The notes under the pieces were generated by a model. That model did not search any database. It saw only the letters and a program-made list of their open reading frames with translations, and was not told where the DNA came from. Of a stretch of 13,513 nucleotides of DNA, positions 1 through 6,925 are shown in pieces (positions within the stretch are counted from its first letter, which is position 1; the number at the start of each line of letters is the position of its first letter). The DNA is from an uncultured Acetatifactor sp. (GTDB taxonomy: Bacteria > Bacillota > Clostridia > Lachnospirales > Lachnospiraceae): assembly GCA_910584235.1 (NCBI GenBank), contig CAJTZD010000008.1:1-13513 (forward strand). The letters are read 5' to 3'. A program made the translations under genes and the position numbers.

Positions 1-2
1 TT

Positions 3-1949
3 TTATAGAAATTTTTTAGAACTTGCTGCCACGTAAGTGGCTTGGTACAATAAATACTGGATGCTGTTAATTTTGTAAAATAGCAAAACTTTTGGGAGCG
101 TTTCTTCATTAAGGTCTGTAGCATAGTCAAAACTATGGACATCCCCCAGATAGTCGCTATATCCCAATGCTACAAGATCATAGCCACAATTGACAGTATC
201 CGTTCTTGCACAATTCTGTTCAACCGAAAAGAGCACTGCCTCATACCATTTCTTTGCTTCCTCCAGATTCCCCAATTTGTGATAAAGCTCCGCAATATCA
301 CTGGCAATGATAATCTCCTCACGCTGAAAAACCCACCACTTCATATCCCGACCCTCAAAATCAGGAACTGTACAGTACAGCGCCTCCAGCATCATTTCCA
401 GGCTTTCCTGCAAAGCACTTTCTTTCTGCCATTTCAGGATTGCGTCAAAAAACAGCAACTCCTGCCTTACCTTTGGATACTCCGGATTAACCAGTTTACG
501 AAATCTCCTTATCTCCCACTCCACATGCTCCCATTCATTAAATTCAATCAACTTGCTGATCTCCTGCCGCAACTTCAGAACCTCCAGAGAATCCGTCTCC
601 AGCAGGGGCATATTCCATTGCCCATACTTCCCGTACTGCTTCACCAGCCTCCTGTAATTCTCATAAGAGGGCTTATGGATGCCTTTCTCTATCTTTTCCA
701 GCTGTCTGGGAGTGACTACACGTTCATCTCCGTCATAGACTGCCTCTTCCCGGGACTTTCCGTAGAATGTCCTCAGCATTTTCAGCACGCTCCCCGCGTC
801 TCTGGTATTGTCAACGGAGATCCCCTGCCACATCCTGTACCCGGGATAGCCAAACCATTCATAAATCTCTCGGAACATTTCCCGAAACCGCCTGATCTGT
901 TCCGGATATCCCGGTTGACACCCCGCTTCCCCAAAAAGCGTTTCCCTCATCCCGCACAGGGCATCCAGCAGCGGCAGCGCATGGCAATGCCCCCCATTCC
1001 TGCGTAGCAGTTCCAGGGCTTCCTGTCCTCTGACAGCCATGTCTTCCTCCGATATCCCCATATGAACCAGCGCGTCCGAGAATCTGCCGGATGCGTAAGC
1101 CAGTCTGATGCCGAAAACGGCAGCCTGGGGCAGGATCAGCATCTTGGCGCCCTCGGTCCAGCCATGGCTCCCCGGATATTCCCACACGGCCTGCCACAGC
1201 GCCCAGGCTTGTGCTTCTTGCGCTTCTTTCGCCTCTCCGCCGCCTGCAAGCAGGACGGCGCTGACCAGCAGAACCGCCTCCAGTTCCCCCGGAGACAGGA
1301 CAAGCTTGCCTATTTGCTGCTCCCAGCCTGGCCGGACAGTGCATTCCAGCGCCTGCCTGGCTTTCTCCAGGACAACCCTGGCCGCAGTCCCGTTTTTCAC
1401 AGGTATCCGGCTCCCGGCTTCTGCGGCGCTTTCCATATGTACCCGGGGACAAGCCCTCCCATCCCGCCGCCAGGCTTCCCCGGACTCCGCCATGTTCTGC
1501 AGCAGCATCAGAACAACCTCCGCTTTCAGCAGAAACTGCTCTTCCAGCGGCTCCCGTTTGCCGTAGGTCTCCCGGTATTCCTGAATCTTCGCCACGGCCT
1601 GCTCCCGTTCGTCAGGCACCAGCAGGCAGATGTCCTCCCGCAGCCGCCATCTGTCCAGATCCTCCCCCGAGGAGAGGGATTCAAAGTGCTCCGGCAAGAT
1701 TCCCATCCGCAACATCAGGGTGTCTCCTGCCAGCTTTGTCCACTGTGCCTTTCCTTTTTCCACCTTTTCCAGCGCTGTCCAGCTCATGATTCCGCAGGAC
1801 AGGTCTTCCAGCGACAGTTTTCTCTTGCTTCGTTCCTCTCGAATAATCTGGCCATATGCCTTATTGTGCTCCAGTATGAATTCCTGCTTGATGATATATT
1901 CTATTTGTTCTTTCGTCTTCCTGGCTCCTTTCCCCTGGATACTTTGCAC
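3..1949 (-). CDS. XRE-type HTH regulator with large helical C-terminal region (648 aa)
   Basis: Probable DNA-binding transcriptional regulator of unknown target. Residues 32-85 form an XRE/Cro-like helix-turn-helix (YGQIIREERSKRKLSLEDL, then WTALEKVEKGKAQW). A second HTH-like stretch lies near residues 405-440 (TPRQLEKIEKGIHKPSYENY), an unusual duplication of the motif. Residues about 455-580 look like helical TPR-type repeats (YHKLGNLEEAKKWYEAVLF). This architecture recalls peptide-responsive RRNPP-like regulators, but no ligand is evident. The middle (about residues 150-350) is Ala/Gly-rich and encoded by much more GC-rich DNA than the two ends. The start is the first in-frame candidate, a GTG at 1949 with an in-frame stop upstream and no convincing Shine-Dalgarno; the next methionine (M55) is inside the first HTH. 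The stop TAA is at 3-5, so the gene is complete. A DNA-binding role is likely; the rest is inference. Confidence 0.8.
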   Translation of the reverse strand: MQSIQGKGARKTKEQIEYIIKQEFILEHNKAYGQIIREERSKRKLSLEDLSCGIMSWTALEKVEKGKAQWTKLAGDTLMLRMGILPEHFESLSSGEDLDRWRLREDICLLVPDEREQAVAKIQEYRETYGKREPLEEQFLLKAEVVLMLLQNMAESGEAWRRDGRACPRVHMESAAEAGSRIPVKNGTAARVVLEKARQALECTVRPGWEQQIGKLVLSPGELEAVLLVSAVLLAGGGEAKEAQEAQAWALWQAVWEYPGSHGWTEGAKMLILPQAAVFGIRLAYASGRFSDALVHMGISEEDMAVRGQEALELLRRNGGHCHALPLLDALCGMRETLFGEAGCQPGYPEQIRRFREMFREIYEWFGYPGYRMWQGISVDNTRDAGSVLKMLRTFYGKSREEAVYDGDERVVTPRQLEKIEKGIHKPSYENYRRLVKQYGKYGQWNMPLLETDSLEVLKLRQEISKLIEFNEWEHVEWEIRRFRKLVNPEYPKVRQELLFFDAILKWQKESALQESLEMMLEALYCTVPDFEGRDMKWWVFQREEIIIASDIAELYHKLGNLEEAKKWYEAVLFSVEQNCARTDTVNCGYDLVALGYSDYLGDVHSFDYATDLNEETLPKVLLFYKINSIQYLLYQATYVAASSKKFL

Positions 1950-1963
1950 CTCAAACCACCTGC

Positions 1964-1991
1964 ATTATGCTGCATTTTCAAAGTGTGCAAA
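1964..1991 (-). promoter_or_regulatory. Candidate promoter of the XRE regulator
   Basis: On the minus strand a -10-like CATAAT (1964-1969) lies 16 bp from a weak -35-like TTTGCA (1986-1991). Transcription would start near 1957, only a few bases before the GTG start codon, implying a nearly leaderless mRNA, which would fit the absence of a Shine-Dalgarno. The -35 lies inside the left arm of the large inverted repeat at 1983-2063. Spacing and -10 are good, the -35 is poor, so this is tentative. Confidence 0.3.
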
Positions 1992-2063
1992 GATTTTCTA
2001 AGGCTGTAAAGTACACAGCCTAAAGTGCCAAAAGCATGGCGCTTGAAAATCTAAATTGCACAC
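1983..2063. repeat. 81-bp nested inverted repeat that can fold as a three-way junction
   Basis: Outer arms 1983-1998 and 2045-2063 pair over 16 bp with only an AAA bulge (2053-2055). Inside are two hairpins. The first is AGGCTGT (2001-2007) with ACAGCCT (2015-2021). The second is 2023-2029 with 2038-2044, seven pairs including one G-U wobble when read as plus-strand RNA (an A-C mismatch on the minus strand). Linkers are 2, 1 and 0 nt, giving a compact three-way junction. It sits between two minus-strand genes, overlapping the candidate promoter of the regulator. It could be a structured RNA, a cruciform-type operator or a small palindromic mobile repeat. The pairing is read directly from sequence; function is unknown. 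Confidence 0.6.
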
Positions 2064-2064
2064 A

Positions 2065-2093
2065 GAAGAATGCTCAAAGGACGGGCATTCTTC
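2065..2093. repeat. 9-bp perfect inverted repeat, 11-nt loop
   Basis: GAAGAATGC (2065-2073) and GCATTCTTC (2085-2093) are perfectly complementary. It begins one base after the three-way-junction element and has no T-tract on either side, so it does not look like an intrinsic terminator. It could be an operator or part of a larger folded element. Confidence 0.5.
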
Positions 2094-2116
2094 CGGACTT
2101 GCACCAATTATTCATG

Positions 2117-2139
2117 ACAACAGAACTGTGTTCTGTTGT
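2117..2139. repeat. 10-bp perfect inverted repeat, 3-nt loop
   Basis: ACAACAGAAC (2117-2126) and GTTCTGTTGT (2130-2139) form a perfect 23-bp palindrome with a TGT centre. No U-tract follows on either strand. Length and symmetry would suit a dimeric HTH regulator's operator, for example that of the neighbouring XRE protein, but the site is about 170 bp from its start codon. Confidence 0.5.
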
Positions 2140-2142
2140 ATG

Positions 2143-2159
2143 TGCCGGCTGCGCCGGCA
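2143..2159. repeat. GC-rich 7-bp inverted repeat downstream of the ATPase gene
   Basis: TGCCGGC (2143-2149) and GCCGGCA (2153-2159) are perfectly complementary with a TGC loop. It lies 33 bp beyond the stop of the minus-strand AAA-ATPase-like gene, so it could help end that transcript or protect its 3' end. It lacks the T-tract of an intrinsic terminator. Confidence 0.4.
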
Positions 2160-2192
2160 TGTCTGGAAGTGTGCCCCTCCATGTTTTCTCTT

Positions 2193-3884
2193 TCACCCGA
2201 TCAGCACTTTCTTCCCCTCGAACGCAAAGCCATAACAGCGGATGCGCTCTGCAGGAATCCCCCGGGCCAGAAGCTGGGCGGCGTATTGTTTTTCCTCTAT
2301 CTGCTTCAGCGCCGCCTGTACGGTATCTTTCAAAGTCTCCTCATCCTCCGGATCATGGACTTTAAACTCCAATATCATGGCATCCTCCAGATTCTTCGCC
2401 TCCAGTACCACATCGTATCTGCCAAAGCCACTTTCTCTGTTGGAATTAATGACATACCTGTTCTGCAGTTCCACCAGTAACCCAAGCACAAAGCCATGGT
2501 AAAACCGTTCCGGCTCTGCCCCCGACGGCTTCTTTCCGGTGTCGAAGTAGCTGAACATGTTCAGGGCCATGCGGTTCATGTAGACATTCATGGCCTTTTT
2601 ATCCCCCAGCAGCAGCGCCTTGATGAAATCACTGTAGTCTGTTTCGGCCTCCTTGAACCAGTCACGGACCATGCTCTGGAACATCAGCTTCACCTCCAGA
2701 TTGGTGATGGTCAGTTCGTACTTTGGCTGTACTCCCTCCGGAATGTCAATGTAACTTTCATGGGAAAGGGCTTTCAGGTACCCGCTGGCCAACAGCAGGC
2801 TCCAGACCGCGCTTTCGTTTCCCTTTAGCTGGTTATACACAATCTGCTCGTCAATGGGCGACTGAATGGTTTCTCCCTGGAGCAATCCCTCGAACTTCTC
2901 TTTCACTGCCCGGCTTCCCTCTCGGATCAGCTTTCCCACCAGGCTGTTGGAACTGGTGTTGGCCCAATAGGTTCCATATCTTCCTTTATCTAAAAAATTT
3001 ATGATAGACCAGGGATTATAGATATCTTTTTGCTTCCCGAAAATAAATCCGTCATACCAATGCCGCACTTTCTCTTTCTCTGCGGAAAGTCCGCATTCCT
3101 CCAGAGCCGCAAACACTTCTTCCTCTGTAAAGCCGAAAGATGTGACATATTTATCTGAGGTAGATGTTACTACTTCAAGATTATTCAGGTCAGAGAAGAT
3201 AGACTCCTTACTGACCCTTGTAATACCTGTCATAACCGCCCTCTCCAGCCAGGGATTGGTCTTAAAAGAAGAATTGAACAGGCTTCTGGTAAAGCCTACG
3301 ATCTCTTCCCAGTATCCTCCCACATAAGCTTCCTGCATGGGCGTGTCGTATTCATCCAAAAGGATAATCGCTTTCTTTCCATAATAGCGGTACAGATAAT
3401 CGGACAGCTGGTACAGCGCCAACGTGGCATCGCTGTCGCTGATTTCCACTGCCAGGATTCTGTCAAAAAAGGCCCTGTCTGTGTCCGTCAACACATCGCT
3501 GTCTTTCAGAAATAAGTATTTTACATACAGATTGTTCAGAAGCCGGTTCATTTTCTCCCTTGTGGTCTTGTAATCCCTTTCTTTCATATTGGCAAAGGAA
3601 AGGCTGATCACCGGATACGTCCCCTGAAGCTTTCTGTACTTCTCATCTTTCCAGATGGAAAGGCCCTGGAACAACTCGCCATGCCCGGCGTAGTCCACGG
3701 AAAAAAACTGCTCCAGCATGCTCATGTTCAGGGTCTTACCGAAGCGCCGGGGCCGGGTGATCAGCGTCACATCGTCCATACTCTCCCACCATTCCCGGAT
3801 GAATTCCGTCTTGTCCACATAAAAACAATCATTCGTAATCATTTTCGCGAAATCCTGTATACCGATTCCCACTGTCCTTGCCAT
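2193..3884 (-). CDS. AAA-ATPase-like / PD-(D/E)XK nuclease-like protein (563 aa)
   Basis: Matches the architecture of proteins with an N-terminal AAA-ATPase-like domain (PF09820 type) and a C-terminal PD-(D/E)XK-type domain (PF08011 type). Visible motifs: the family's Walker A-like RPRRFGKT at 44-51, a Walker B-like AIILLDEYDTP at 172-182 (D177, E178), and near the C-terminus GRYDVVLEAKN followed by ILEFKV, giving D491, E507 and K509 of a PD-(D/E)XK centre. All key residues are present and the length is normal, so the gene looks intact. Family members are common, often as many paralogues, in gut and oral anaerobes, and their physiological role is unsettled. The ATG at 3884 is preceded by AGGAGG. 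The gene is followed on the same strand by the regulator after a 243-bp structured spacer, so co-transcription is uncertain. Confidence 0.9.
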   Translation of the reverse strand: MARTVGIGIQDFAKMITNDCFYVDKTEFIREWWESMDDVTLITRPRRFGKTLNMSMLEQFFSVDYAGHGELFQGLSIWKDEKYRKLQGTYPVISLSFANMKERDYKTTREKMNRLLNNLYVKYLFLKDSDVLTDTDRAFFDRILAVEISDSDATLALYQLSDYLYRYYGKKAIILLDEYDTPMQEAYVGGYWEEIVGFTRSLFNSSFKTNPWLERAVMTGITRVSKESIFSDLNNLEVVTSTSDKYVTSFGFTEEEVFAALEECGLSAEKEKVRHWYDGFIFGKQKDIYNPWSIINFLDKGRYGTYWANTSSNSLVGKLIREGSRAVKEKFEGLLQGETIQSPIDEQIVYNQLKGNESAVWSLLLASGYLKALSHESYIDIPEGVQPKYELTITNLEVKLMFQSMVRDWFKEAETDYSDFIKALLLGDKKAMNVYMNRMALNMFSYFDTGKKPSGAEPERFYHGFVLGLLVELQNRYVINSNRESGFGRYDVVLEAKNLEDAMILEFKVHDPEDEETLKDTVQAALKQIEEKQYAAQLLARGIPAERIRCYGFAFEGKKVLIG

Positions 3885-3929
3885 AAGCGCCTCCTGTTTC
3901 CACGGTCTCCATTGCTATCTGTCCTTTTC

Positions 3930-3958
3930 AGTATAGCAGTTTGGCGGGCAATTTACAA
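3930..3958 (-). promoter_or_regulatory. Candidate promoter of the AAA-ATPase-like gene
   Basis: On the minus strand TTGTAA (3953-3958) and TATACT (3930-3935) are separated by exactly 17 bp. The predicted start near 3923 gives a leader of about 38 nt containing AGGAGG ahead of the ATG at 3884. The -10 matches five of six consensus bases and the -35 four of six. The ATPase gene therefore probably has its own promoter rather than depending on the upstream araC-type gene. Confidence 0.55.
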
Positions 3959-4018
3959 CTTTACATGACCGCTGTTCCGGCTTTTTATACGGATAGATTC
4001 CTACCTGAACACCTTACT

Positions 4019-5194
4019 CTAGTTACCCCCATCCCGGTACTCCCCCGGCGTTATCCCAAACTGCTTTTTGAACACTTTCCCGAAATAGCCCTGGGAGGAA
4101 TAGCCCAGATACAGGGCGATTTCCGCGGCGGATTTTTTCGTGACGGCAAGGAGCCTCTTTGCCTCCTCCATCTTCATGGCGGTCATATAATGGCCCAGGG
4201 TCTGTCCGGTTTCCTCCAAAAAGCGCTTGCACAGATAGGTGCGGTTCATGCCCAGGGCCCGGGACAAGTCCTCTGTGGAAATGTTCTCACCCATGTGGGC
4301 CTGGAGGTAGCGCCTTGCGCTGCGAATCAGCTTAGAGCCGCTGCCGCCGCATTTGGCCGCCTCCACCCGGCGGGTGAATTCCAGCAGCATTTGTACGTTC
4401 AGCCGGGCAAGGTCTTCCAGGGAATGGAGCAACTCCGCTTTCTGAATAAAATCGTCGCTGAGGGAAAAGGCGGTCTCGGGGTCAAATCCGCCCCGAATGG
4501 CCGCCCGGCTCACCAAAGTGGCCGTGCAGACAATGAGATTCTTCTCCTGGCGCAGGGCATTGGGGGCCATGGTGCCTGCCCTGCCCTCCACGGGGCGCTT
4601 GAACATTTCTTTTATTTCTTCCACCTTTCCCTGCTCCACGCAGGAAAGCATATGCTCCTCCAATTCCATGGTGTTGTGCAAAAATCGCTCCGGCGCTTTC
4701 TGTTCCGGCGAGTAAAGCGCGCCGGAGGAAAGTTCGGGCAGAGCCTCCTCTCCCACAATCAGGGAGGACACCTCCTGTTTTTCCCCATTGATGAAATACT
4801 GAATGGTGCAGAGAATCTGGAGAAAGTTGCGCAGGGGATAGGCTGGCACAGAGGCAAAATACTTCACCAACTCCTCTGTGCGGCTTAACGGCTCCCCCAT
4901 ATGGCGCAGAATCCGGGCTGCATATTCCCGGTTCACAGGGGACTGGGCCACGGGCCCGATCACCAGCGCCACGTCCTGGGCGCGGAGCCGGAACAGTCCG
5001 TAAAACAGGAAGTTCTCGTCCATGTAATAGCTGACATCCCCCTGGTTTTTAAATATATTTCGCTCCTCCGTTATGGCAAAATCCGGCTTGAATTTCGTGT
5101 GGTGGTACAGCTTTGAGAATGCCCCGTTTACATAAGTGCGCACAGCCACTCCCGCCAGAGACGCCAGAGAATTTGCCAGATATTCGTAGTCCAT
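4019..5194 (-). CDS. AraC-family transcriptional regulator (391 aa)
   Basis: Likely activator of the divergent glycoside-use genes. The C-terminal 100 residues (about 288-387) are a standard AraC/XylS DNA-binding domain with two HTHs: the first around 306-325 (STEDLSRALGMNRTYLCKRF), the second around 355-385 (SAAEIALYLGYSSQGYFGKV, then the closing FGITPGEYR signature). Residues 1-280 would form the sensory region; no known effector fold was recognised, though the segment around 215-275 (LVSRAAIRGGFDPETAFSL) resembles the linker region of many Firmicute AraC proteins. The ATG at 5194 follows GAGGG. The gene is divergent from the sugar symporter, with 179 bp between start codons, the classic layout of a local sugar regulator. 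The inducer is presumably the imported glycoside or a breakdown product (inference). Confidence 0.9.
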   Translation of the reverse strand: MDYEYLANSLASLAGVAVRTYVNGAFSKLYHHTKFKPDFAITEERNIFKNQGDVSYYMDENFLFYGLFRLRAQDVALVIGPVAQSPVNREYAARILRHMGEPLSRTEELVKYFASVPAYPLRNFLQILCTIQYFINGEKQEVSSLIVGEEALPELSSGALYSPEQKAPERFLHNTMELEEHMLSCVEQGKVEEIKEMFKRPVEGRAGTMAPNALRQEKNLIVCTATLVSRAAIRGGFDPETAFSLSDDFIQKAELLHSLEDLARLNVQMLLEFTRRVEAAKCGGSGSKLIRSARRYLQAHMGENISTEDLSRALGMNRTYLCKRFLEETGQTLGHYMTAMKMEEAKRLLAVTKKSAAEIALYLGYSSQGYFGKVFKKQFGITPGEYRDGGN

Positions 5195-5257
5195 CCTGTT
5201 CCCTCTTTCCTGTATTCAGCCGTTCATGGCTTCTATACGATGAAATCTTTTGTACAG

Positions 5258-5286
5258 ATTTTACTATAAAACAGACAAATTTACAA
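5258..5286 (-). promoter_or_regulatory. Candidate promoter of the AraC-type regulator
   Basis: On the minus strand TTGTAA (5281-5286) and TAAAAT (5258-5263) are separated by 17 bp. One AGACAAAT copy (5273-5280) fills the spacer next to the -35, so a protein bound there should repress this promoter. That would suit autoregulation. Confidence 0.5.
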
Positions 5287-5301
5287 TACGCGGAGACAAA
5301 T
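5273..5301 (+). promoter_or_regulatory. Direct-repeat operator, AGACAAAT x2 with 21-bp period
   Basis: AGACAAAT occurs at 5273-5280 and again at 5294-5301, a period of 21 bp, or two helical turns, the usual arrangement of AraC-family half-sites. The downstream copy ends 6 bp before the symporter's -10-like TATAGT and so covers the region next to the -35. The upstream copy lies within the regulator's own promoter. Assignment to the adjacent AraC protein is inference from position. Confidence 0.5.
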
Positions 5302-5307
5302 ATGGTT

Positions 5308-5313
5308 TATAGT
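5308..5313 (+). promoter_or_regulatory. Candidate -10 element of the symporter/GH5/GH78 transcript
   Basis: TATAGT at 5308-5313 is a good -10, but no -35 is found at 16-18 bp spacing (the position holds AATACG). A weak -35 with an activator half-site abutting it is typical of AraC-dependent promoters. The leader would be about 55 nt, ending in a purine-rich Shine-Dalgarno (GGAAAGGGAAAGGG, 5355-5368). Confidence 0.4.
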
Positions 5314-5373
5314 AGAAGCGAATAGCAAAATCAGGAACAGATTCATCACCACAAGGAAAGGGAAAGGGCAATC

Positions 5374-6825
5374 ATGAAACAGGCAAAGAACAAATGGCAA
5401 TGGCTCCCAAAGAGCAAAATCACCAATGAGAACGTCACCGCAAGAGAAAAATGGCTGGGATACCTGGCCGGCCCTGCAGGAGCACTGCTGCTGAACGCAG
5501 TACTGGCATCCTATCTCAACGTCTACTACACCGATGTATTAAAGCTCACCGGCATCTGGGGCGGCGCCTTTCTGGCCCTGTTTCCCATTGTCAGCAAGGT
5601 CATCGATGCGGTGACCAATGTGATTATGGGGCAGATTATCGACCGCACCCGCACCGGACAGGGAAAGGCGCGCCCCTGGCTGCTCCTCAGCGCCCCTCTG
5701 GTAGCAATCACCGGCATCCTGCTTTTTACGGTTCCAAACGCTGGCCAGACCGTACAGGTCCTTTGGGTCATGCTCTCCTATAACCTGTTCTACTCTTTTG
5801 CCCTGACCATCTATAACATGAGCCACGGTCTGATGGTTCCCCTCTCCACCCGGAACACGGAGCAGCGGGGCAGCCTCTCCGTCTTCAACAACGTAGCCAG
5901 CGTCATGATTTCCGGCATCATCGTGGCCCTGATTTTTCCCATGGTGGTCCTCCCGGCCATAGGCGTGGACAAGGCAAAGTGGATTACCGTCATGGCAGTG
6001 ATCTCTCTCCTTGCCCTGCCGCTGACCTTGTTGGAATACTACTTCACCAGGGAGCGCATCACCGAGGAGACTGCCGACAGTGCCGAAGAAAAGCTCTCCA
6101 TAGCCGCACAGCTGAAAGCCGTGCTCACAGACAGGTATTGGGTGGTCATTGTCCTGTATTTCCTCATCTATACTTTCGGCGCCAATGTCAAGAACATGTC
6201 TCTGGTCTACTACTGCAATTATGTGCTGGGCACCTACAATGACGGCATCACCCAGACCCTTGTGTCCGTCATCGGCGGCATCCCCATGGGAATCGGCATT
6301 TTCGCCGTGTGGCCCCTGGCCAAAAAGTTCGGCAAACGGAATGTGACGGCTGTGGGATTTGTGCTCTATGTCATAGGCGGCCTGGTGTGTCTGCTGGATC
6401 CCAAAAACATGACTGTGGTGCTGATTGGACAGTTTATCAAAAATATCGGGGGTCTGCCCTGCGCCTACGTGTTCGCGGCCCTTATGGCGGACGTGCTGGA
6501 CCATATGGAATGGAAATGCGGGCACCGGGTAGACGGCTTCTCCGCCTCCATGCAGTCCATCATCATCACCGTGTGCGCCGGTCTCTCAGGCGGCCTGTTC
6601 AATCTGCTGCTGTCCAGAGCGGGTTATGTGGCGCCGGAGCTCATTGGCGGAGAGACTGTGGCTGCCGTGCAGAACGCCGCAACGCAGAACGTTATTGTGG
6701 GATGTTTTCTGGGGGTAGAAATCCTGACTGGCGTCATCCTGATTGTCCTGCTCCTGTTCCTGAATGTGGAAAAGGTGATACATAAGGAACAGGCGGAAAT
6801 CAAGGCACGGCAGAAGCGGCAGTAA
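5374..6825 (+). CDS. GPH-family (MelB-like) sugar:cation symporter (483 aa)
   Basis: Predicted 12-helix inner-membrane transporter of the glycoside-pentoside-hexuronide:cation symporter family, expected to import a glycoside with Na+ or H+. The family signature is clear: around residues 78-102, DAVTNVIMGQIIDRTRTG with RPW at 100-102, and in the C-terminal half ADVLDHMEW at 372-380 followed by a conserved HRVDG. Length is normal and both halves are complete. The ATG at 5374 is chosen because of a strong purine-rich ribosome-binding site just upstream and because the following residues lead straight into the first membrane segment. It is the first gene of the divergent plus-strand cluster, 100 bp before the GH5 gene, so the transported sugar is probably the substrate of the two hydrolases. 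The exact substrate cannot be read from sequence. Confidence 0.92.
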   Translation: MKQAKNKWQWLPKSKITNENVTAREKWLGYLAGPAGALLLNAVLASYLNVYYTDVLKLTGIWGGAFLALFPIVSKVIDAVTNVIMGQIIDRTRTGQGKARPWLLLSAPLVAITGILLFTVPNAGQTVQVLWVMLSYNLFYSFALTIYNMSHGLMVPLSTRNTEQRGSLSVFNNVASVMISGIIVALIFPMVVLPAIGVDKAKWITVMAVISLLALPLTLLEYYFTRERITEETADSAEEKLSIAAQLKAVLTDRYWVVIVLYFLIYTFGANVKNMSLVYYCNYVLGTYNDGITQTLVSVIGGIPMGIGIFAVWPLAKKFGKRNVTAVGFVLYVIGGLVCLLDPKNMTVVLIGQFIKNIGGLPCAYVFAALMADVLDHMEWKCGHRVDGFSASMQSIIITVCAGLSGGLFNLLLSRAGYVAPELIGGETVAAVQNAATQNVIVGCFLGVEILTGVILIVLLLFLNVEKVIHKEQAEIKARQKRQ

Positions 6826-6925
6826 TTGGCTCGTTTGTCTGTACATGACACAAACATGCGATTGCCAAACCAAATCAGACAGCCGCATATACTGGCAAAA
6901 CAACATGTAAGGAGGCATATTTTAT

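Noticed and set aside
135..2009. Long plus-strand open frames (290 and 315 codons) opposite the XRE regulator gene
   Set aside because: They are antisense to a protein with recognisable HTH motifs, are rich in Pro/Leu/His/Gln without any family motif, and lack convincing ribosome-binding sites.
1983..2063. Purine riboswitch interpretation of the three-way junction
   Set aside because: Loop lengths are 7 and 8, but the conserved junction and kissing-loop bases of that class are not present on either strand.
2193..3884. Calling the ATPase plus regulator a defence system
   Set aside because: The ATPase/nuclease family is common and not demonstrably defensive, it has its own promoter, and no other defence gene lies in the window.
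3941..4888. 315-codon plus-strand open frame opposite the AraC gene
   Set aside because: The minus strand encodes a clear AraC protein with both HTHs; the opposite frame has no recognisable motif and is a by-product of its codon usage.
5539..6525. 328-codon minus-strand open frame inside the symporter gene
   Set aside because: His/Gln/Gly-rich antisense product without motif; the plus frame has full GPH signatures.
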